DNA from: JASFRS01 sp050114795
Lineage (GTDB): Bacteria; Pseudomonadota; Alphaproteobacteria; Sphingomonadales; CAKZYD01
Direction of reading: 5' to 3'
Length of the DNA stretch: 18,815 nucleotides
Assembly (NCBI GenBank): GCA_050114795.1
Contig: JASFRS010000030.1
Location: 1-18,815, forward strand
The position numbers were made by a program, and so were the translations under genes. Within the stretch, counting starts at the first letter, position 1; the number at the start of each line of letters is the position of its first letter. Under the pieces are notes generated by a model that saw nothing but the letters and a program-made list of their open reading frames with translations, ran no database searches and was not told the DNA's origin. Shown here in pieces: positions 14,858-18,815 of this stretch.

Positions 14858-15466
14858 CGCGGTAAGCTCTCCCTTATCCCCAACTCCAAAAAACACCCCC
14901 AGCTTTTAAGCACATACTCTTATTATTTACTTACCTTGGCTAAAAGCGCGGCTTTTATATCGCTTCACTTCGGCCATTGCAAGCAACAAGACATCTAATT
15001 AAAAATCATCTATGTTTGTAAGTTCAATAAATTATTCATGATAAAATTTACCAAATATTTGCCAATTGCTTTAATCTACGAAATCCAGCTGCGCATTATT
15101 TGATGTTTTCTGGAACCCCATAACCACCACTACTTTAACCTGAAAATATTAAATTTATCTCACTTTTGAACCATTTCGTAATGGAATATTTACCTCATTC
15201 CATAAGGATTTAGCAGATATCTAATCCATAAAGACTCATGTCATGGGGGCGGCAGTCATGGGAATGGAAAGTGGCATTGGGCACAGGACGGCGAAGAGGC
15301 ATTTTGCATCTCTTACCGCTGCTTTACGCCCTCCTTATTGCCCTATCTTCCACTCTTTCCTGAATATTGAAATCAGGCGCGCAAACGCGGCTTTTTCTCA
15401 AAGCTTCTTTCCCCAAGCTGAGCTGTTCAACTTATTTTGACGTTCCAATTTGGGGGTAAGACGTAA
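14858..15466. other. Gene-poor intergenic stretch between dksA and the spsF-like gene
   Basis: These 609 bases separate divergent genes and must hold both promoters. I see a seven-pair hairpin TAAAAGC/GCTTTTA (14941-14957), inverted arms ATGGAAT/ATTCCAT (15181-15187/15197-15203), an imperfect pair around AGATATCT (15206-15227), a direct repeat GTCATGGG (15240-15247 and 15255-15262), and CGCG-CAAA-CGCG followed by CTTTTT (15378-15396), a weak terminator-like element. The part 14960-15180 is very AT-rich. A 65-codon frame at 15243-15440 looks non-coding. Confidence 0.6.
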
Positions 15467-16216
15467 ATGATCATCGCTGTCTTGCAGGCAAGAATCGGAT
15501 CAAGCCGATTTCCAGGTAAAGTGCTAGCAAATATATTAGGGCAACCTCTTTTGGTACGGCAAATAGAGCGCATTGCGCGCGCGCGTTTAATAGACCGCCT
15601 TGTGGTTGCGACAACGGGTCGGGATGAAGATGATGCGATCGCCCATCTCGCCGGTCAGCTTCGAATTGATTGTTACCGCGGATCCGTTGATGATGTTTTG
15701 GACCGCTATTACCAATGCGCCAAACGCTATGATGCTGACCATATTGTTCGCCTCACAGCTGATTGCGCCTTTCTGGACCCTCAAGTTATTGACGATTTAG
15801 TCCGCATGCATTTAAGAGAAGCCAATAGCTATAGCTCAAACACCCAGCCCAAAAGCTACCCTCAGGGCTTGGAAGCCGAGATCATGTCTCGAAAAACTCT
15901 GGCTTGGGTGTGGGAGAATGCTACTCAGGTTTCAGAACGCGAAGATGTTACCAGTTTTATTCACAATAATCCTGAGCTACTCCGCATAGGAAATCTGCAA
16001 AATCAAATAGACCACAGCGCGCTGCGCTGGACCATTGTTGAGCGCAATGACCTGAACTTCACGCGCGAAATCTATGCTGAACTATATCCTGAGAACCCTG
16101 CCTTTACGACACAGGATGTTTTAGACTATTTAAATGCTCACCCCGAAATAGGGCAAATAACATCAGAAACCGGCCCAAATCTTAGTCCATCGGGCGAACG
16201 CCTTCATCGCCTTTAG
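15467..16216 (+). CDS. SpsF-like acylneuraminate/sugar cytidylyltransferase family protein
   Basis: A 249-residue nucleotidyltransferase of the CTP_transf_3/SpsF group. The N-terminal signature LQARIGSSRFPGKVL is the nucleotide-binding loop; DRLVVATTGRDEDD, RGSVDDVLDRYY and RLTADCAFLDP (family RxTxDCPLxDP) form the active-site region that holds CTP and Mg2+. Such enzymes activate sialic-acid-like or related sugars for surface polysaccharide or flagellin glycosylation. The sugar cannot be told from sequence. ATG at 15467 follows a G-rich TGGGGGTAAG. No other sugar-synthesis gene is in the window, so it stands apart from a pathway cluster. Its last 35 bases overlap, on the opposite strand, the 3' end of flbT, which is itself a flagellin regulator. 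Confidence 0.88.
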   Translation: MIIAVLQARIGSSRFPGKVLANILGQPLLVRQIERIARARLIDRLVVATTGRDEDDAIAHLAGQLRIDCYRGSVDDVLDRYYQCAKRYDADHIVRLTADCAFLDPQVIDDLVRMHLREANSYSSNTQPKSYPQGLEAEIMSRKTLAWVWENATQVSEREDVTSFIHNNPELLRIGNLQNQIDHSALRWTIVERNDLNFTREIYAELYPENPAFTTQDVLDYLNAHPEIGQITSETGPNLSPSGERLHRL

Positions 16217-16601
16217 CCGAAAACTCCTTGTCATCTATGGCAAGGAGTTTTCTACAATTGACCAGAGCTTGGTAATATCTTTGGTTCATAACGTCCGAGC
16301 TTATTGCGGCACAGAGCGACAACGCTTCAGCCTCTCGCATTTCTTCCATGAGATTCATCATATATTCCGTAAACGCCTCATCATGGTCATTTGCATTATC
16401 AGGATCCAAACATGATGACATCACAGCAAAATACACGCGCTTGATCGTTGTATTGGCATCGCTCTCTTGCATGAGGTCCCGCTCACGCAGTATTGCAGCC
16501 CTGTTTTGGATAAGAAGCGATGTACGCCGCTCGCAATTGCAAATAACAGCCCCATTGACGACGATTTTCTCGCCGGGCTTCAAGCTTATTTTTAACGCCA
16601 T
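16182..16601 (-). CDS. flbT: Flagellar biosynthesis repressor FlbT
   Basis: A 139-residue protein beginning MALKISLKPGEKIVVNGAVICN, the FlbT signature, followed by LLIQNRAAILRERDLMQ and RVYFAVMSSCLD. The helical C-terminal half ends YYQALVNCRKLLAIDDKEF. In Caulobacter FlbT binds the flagellin mRNA 5' leader and promotes its decay when filament assembly is blocked. ATG at 16599-16601 has a G-rich GGGGAAAA upstream. Its usual partner flaF is not in the window, and no structural flagellar gene is adjacent, so flbT appears isolated from a flagellar cluster here. It is divergent from the MoxR gene and its 3' end overlaps the spsF-like gene by 35 bases. Confidence 0.93.
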   Translation of the reverse strand: MALKISLKPGEKIVVNGAVICNCERRTSLLIQNRAAILRERDLMQESDANTTIKRVYFAVMSSCLDPDNANDHDEAFTEYMMNLMEEMREAEALSLCAAISSDVMNQRYYQALVNCRKLLAIDDKEFSAKGDEGVRPMD

Positions 16602-16771
16602 CCGCGAGTTTTCCCCAATTTAAAGTGCCCCATCCTTTAAACCTAAAATCATATGGTGCACTAAATATTAACGGGCAAAGCTTGCGACACCTCATAAGCT
16701 GAGGCTTGGCAAGGCCGCAAAGACGCATTATGCCTAATGCCCTTATGCAGAGAAGAAAGAGGCCTGCCCCC
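16602..16771. promoter_or_regulatory. Divergent promoter region between flbT and the MoxR gene
   Basis: These 170 bases carry two small inverted repeats: GCAA-AGC-TTGC (16675-16685) and CCTCA/TGAGG around TAAGC (16690-16704). I looked for a TTAA-N7-TTAA CtrA site and found none. AGAGG at about 16758-16762 is the ribosome-binding site for the ATG at 16772. Confidence 0.4.
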
Positions 16772-17617
16772 ATGAAATTTGAAGGCACCCAGGATTATGT
16801 GGCAACGGATGATTTGAAAGTTGCCGTTAATGCAGCTGCAACTTTACGCCGCCCACTACTTGTCAAGGGCGAACCCGGAACCGGTAAAACTGTTTTGGCA
16901 ATTGAAGTTGCGAAAGCATTCAACATGCCTTTAATTGAATGGCATGTGAAATCAACGACCAAAGCCCAGCAAGGCCTTTATGAATATGACGCCGTTTCCC
17001 GCCTGCGCGACAGTCAATTGGGGGATGAGCGGGTGAAAGATATCCGCAATTACATCAAGCGCGGAAAATTATGGGAAGCCTTTGAATCTGAACAGACACC
17101 GGTTCTCTTAATTGATGAAATTGACAAGGCGGACATCGAATTTCCAAATGATTTGCTTCTGGAAATCGATCGGATGGAATTTCACGTCTACGAGACCGGG
17201 CAAACCGTTAAGGCGAAGAACCGCCCGATCGTTATCATCACGTCCAACAATGAAAAAGAATTGCCGGATGCATTTTTGCGGCGCTGCTTCTTCCATTATA
17301 TCCGCTTTCCTGATGCGGACACCATGCAGTCCATCGTTGATGTTCATTTCCCTGGCATTCAGAAGCTGTTGGTTCGTGAAGCCTTGAACGTCTTTTATGA
17401 CATTCGCGAAGTGCCTGGCCTTAAAAAGAAACCATCAACTTCGGAACTGCTGGACTGGCTTAAGCTGCTGCTTAATGAAGACATGCCGCTTGATGTTCTG
17501 AAATCCCGCGACCCGAAAAAGCTCATTCCCCCAATGCATGGCGCACTGTTAAAGAATGAACAGGACGTGATGTTGTTTGAAAAACTCGCCTTTATGGCAC
17601 GGCGCGGTGATGCTTAA
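16772..17617 (+). CDS. MoxR-family AAA+ ATPase
   Basis: A 281-residue AAA+ ATPase. Walker A is GEPGTGKT (33-40), Walker B is VLLIDEIDKAD (111-121), sensor 1 lies in IIITSNNEKELPDAF, and the arginine-bearing RRCFF follows. The N-terminus MKFEGTQDYVATDDLKVAVNAA is typical of the group found next to CoxE-like VWA proteins. These pairs act as chaperones that insert metal or mature enzyme complexes, or as assembly factors. ATG at 16772 is chosen over the TTG/ATG candidates upstream (frame open from 16706) because AGAGG precedes it and the family starts there. Its TAA shares four bases with the stop of the convergent PilZ gene. The expected VWA partner begins about 600 bases downstream on the same strand. 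Confidence 0.92.
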   Translation: MKFEGTQDYVATDDLKVAVNAAATLRRPLLVKGEPGTGKTVLAIEVAKAFNMPLIEWHVKSTTKAQQGLYEYDAVSRLRDSQLGDERVKDIRNYIKRGKLWEAFESEQTPVLLIDEIDKADIEFPNDLLLEIDRMEFHVYETGQTVKAKNRPIVIITSNNEKELPDAFLRRCFFHYIRFPDADTMQSIVDVHFPGIQKLLVREALNVFYDIREVPGLKKKPSTSELLDWLKLLLNEDMPLDVLKSRDPKKLIPPMHGALLKNEQDVMLFEKLAFMARRGDA

Positions 17618-17919
17618 GTCGATAAGCCTAAAACGTCCGCGGACGAACCCAAAGCATCCAAAACGCGACTGGGGCTTTCATCAAAAGACAGCCCCAGCTC
17701 ACCTTTTTCCTGCCAAACAACCTGACCGGACAAGGTTCCGAATTTTTCATGACTTAGGGTAATTGGTGCGCCTGCCTTCAACGGCAAATCCATTTTGATT
17801 TTTGCACCGCTGGCCGCAATATCACACACACGAACATCCCAGGCATGGCCACCGATATTTAAAGTTCCAAACCAAAGAACTTTCCGCCGACGCCAATTCC
17901 GTTGATTTTCTGTATCCAT
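17614..17919 (-). CDS. PilZ-domain protein (c-di-GMP receptor type)
   Basis: A short protein (101 residues from ATG at 17919) made of a single PilZ domain. The first motif RNWRR (RxxxR) lies near the N-terminus, and the second is DIAASGAKI, matching [DN]xSxxG with Ala in place of Ser. The beta-barrel core follows to GELGLSF. PilZ domains bind cyclic di-GMP and alter motility, secretion or polysaccharide output. Start choice is open: ATG at 17919 has GGTGA upstream; a GTG at 17934 has a better-placed GGAGG and adds five residues; an ATG at 18024 adds an unlikely Cys/Trp-rich segment. It lies on the minus strand between the MoxR gene (3' overlap of four bases) and the VWA gene (divergent). Confidence 0.88.
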   Translation of the reverse strand: MDTENQRNWRRRKVLWFGTLNIGGHAWDVRVCDIAASGAKIKMDLPLKAGAPITLSHEKFGTLSGQVVWQEKGELGLSFDESPSRVLDALGSSADVLGLST

Positions 17920-18053
17920 GGCCAGTTCACCCACAGTCAGTCCTCCACCCCAAGCTACAAATGCCAAGACACATGGCACCCATGAAGGGCAATGTGCAAA
18001 AAACTTGTTAAACGCGCAATTCAAAAGTGTATTTACATGTTCTAAAAGCTACA

Positions 18054-18071
18054 CCTCTCTGTCATGAGAGG
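18054..18071. repeat. Perfect 6-bp hairpin between the PilZ and VWA genes
   Basis: CCTCTC (18054-18059) and GAGAGG (18066-18071) form a perfect stem with loop TGTCAT. A-runs follow on the plus strand and no T-run on either, so it is not an intrinsic terminator. It sits in the shared upstream region of two divergent genes and may be an operator or leader structure. Confidence 0.35.
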
Positions 18072-18132
18072 AAAAAATCCTTTATTTTCAATGCGGTTTC
18101 TTTCAATTTTAATAAAAATTATCACGCCTTAT

Positions 18133-18160
18133 TTGTAATTGCTGCGGTGGCGAATAGGAT
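18133..18160 (+). promoter_or_regulatory. Possible promoter of the VWA gene
   Basis: TTGTAA (18133-18138), a 16-base spacer and TAGGAT (18155-18160) resemble a sigma-70 promoter, about 60 bases before the ATG at 18220. It suggests the VWA gene has its own promoter and is not simply read through from the MoxR gene. Confidence 0.3.
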
Positions 18161-18219
18161 AAAATTCGACAAAATATTGACCATCGTTTAGTCTCCACCA
18201 CCTCGGTACAAAAGGCGAT

Positions 18220-18815
18220 ATGTTCATGTTCAATAGTTTTTTCCTCGCTTTGAAAGACGCCAAACTTCCTGTCTCTATAAAAGAATACCTCATGCTGCTG
18301 GAAGCGTTGCGGGAACATGTCATCGGCATGCAGGTTGAGGAATTTTATTATCTCGCCCGTGCAGCCCTTGTGAAGGACGAAGCGCATATAGACCGTTTTG
18401 ATCAGGTGTTTGGCCAAGTCTTCAAGGGCCTTGAAACCATATCCGAGGAAATGTCTGCTGATATTCCCGAAGAGTGGCTCCGCAAAATGGCAGAGTTATA
18501 TCTTAGCGAAGAGGAAATGGAAAAAGTCAAATCCCTTGGCGACTGGGACGAAATCATGGAGACGCTGAAAAAGCGTCTGGAAGAGCAAAAAGAACGCCAT
18601 CAAGGTGGCAATAAGTGGATTGGCACAGCAGGCAAGTCACCTTTTGGCGCTTATGGCTATAATCCGGAAGGTGTGCGCATCGGCCAAAATCAAGGTCGCC
18701 ATGGTCGTGCGATTAAAGTCTGGGACAAGCGGGAATTTAAGAACCTGGACAACACCAAAGAACTTGGCACCCGAAATATCAAAGTGGCCCTACGTCGCCT
18801 ACGTCGTTTTGCCCG
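18220..18815 (+). CDS. CoxE-like VWA-domain protein, N-terminal part (runs off the window)
   Basis: From ATG at 18220 the frame stays open to the window edge, giving 198 residues without a stop. The N-terminus MFMFNSFFLALKDAKLPVSIKEYLMLLEAL and the stretch EEFYYLARAALVKDEAHIDRFDQVFGQVFKG are typical of the CoxE-like (MadC) proteins paired with MoxR ATPases. A charged coiled region (about 75-125) and a Gly/Asn-rich loop (about 128-160) follow. The von Willebrand A domain with its metal-binding MIDAS site should lie beyond the edge and is not visible. AAGGCG sits four bases before the ATG; an ATG at 18226 is an alternative start. The MoxR partner is upstream on the same strand but separated by an opposite-strand PilZ gene. 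Confidence 0.83.
   Translation, partial: MFMFNSFFLALKDAKLPVSIKEYLMLLEALREHVIGMQVEEFYYLARAALVKDEAHIDRFDQVFGQVFKGLETISEEMSADIPEEWLRKMAELYLSEEEMEKVKSLGDWDEIMETLKKRLEEQKERHQGGNKWIGTAGKSPFGAYGYNPEGVRIGQNQGRHGRAIKVWDKREFKNLDNTKELGTRNIKVALRRLRRFA

Noticed and set aside
15135..15152. TTAA...TTAA pair as a CtrA binding site
   Set aside because: The spacing between the two TTAA words is 10 bases, not 7, and the region is AT-rich enough for this by chance.
15243..15440. 65-codon plus-strand frame before the spsF-like gene
   Set aside because: No ribosome-binding site, no recognisable family, low-complexity composition and overlap with small symmetric elements; more likely non-coding.
18054..18071. CCTCTC/GAGAGG hairpin as terminator of the PilZ or VWA gene
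   Set aside because: It lies upstream of both genes, and neither strand has a T-run after the stem.

Overview
The window reads as a conserved stretch of an alphaproteobacterial chromosome. Coding regions look close to 50% GC and the intergenic regions are AT-rich. The lineage call rests on gene content: a CckA-type hybrid kinase, a FlbT flagellin regulator, a DksA with only one zinc-site cysteine, a eukaryote-like homodimeric NADP isocitrate dehydrogenase, and short Psd/PssA phospholipid enzymes in one operon. A marine Rhodospirillales/Kiloniellales/Sneathiellales-type organism is plausible, but the genus cannot be read from the sequence. I see no rRNA, tRNA, insertion sequence, prophage, CRISPR array or toxin-antitoxin pair.

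Layout, left to right. 1-524: 3' part of a YfcG/YghU-like glutathione S-transferase. 525-1277: a gene-poor stretch with a possible 56-residue membrane peptide, two adjacent GC-rich hairpins that end in a U-tract when read on the minus strand (a possible small RNA), and a near-perfect palindrome in front of a PadR regulator. 1278-1805: the PadR regulator. 1818-4463 (minus): a LysM cell-envelope protein, then psd and pssA, which convert CDP-diacylglycerol to phosphatidylethanolamine. 4601-6578 (plus): a LOG-family nucleotide phosphoribohydrolase and icd. 6594-11709 (minus): recA, a strong terminator, then alaS closely coupled to a voltage-sensor-type potassium channel with a cyclic-nucleotide-binding domain. 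11924-14857 (minus): dksA, a terminator, then cckA. 14858-15466: a second gene-poor stretch. 15467-18815: an SpsF-like sugar cytidylyltransferase facing flbT, a MoxR ATPase facing a PilZ protein, and the start of a CoxE-like VWA protein.

How the genes fit together. The left half is mostly housekeeping (membrane lipid, TCA cycle, aminoacylation, recombination). The right half holds several regulators of motility or cell cycle: CckA (top of the CtrA phosphorelay), DksA (ppGpp-linked transcription), FlbT (flagellin mRNA), PilZ (c-di-GMP), plus a sugar-activating enzyme that could supply flagellin or surface glycosylation. MoxR and the VWA protein normally act as a pair; here a PilZ gene lies between them on the opposite strand.

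I do not see a clear undescribed multi-gene system. The items most worth a second look are the hairpin pair at 819-910, the MoxR/PilZ/VWA arrangement, the spsF-flbT 3' overlap, and the altered phosphate-binding loop of the channel's cyclic-nucleotide domain.
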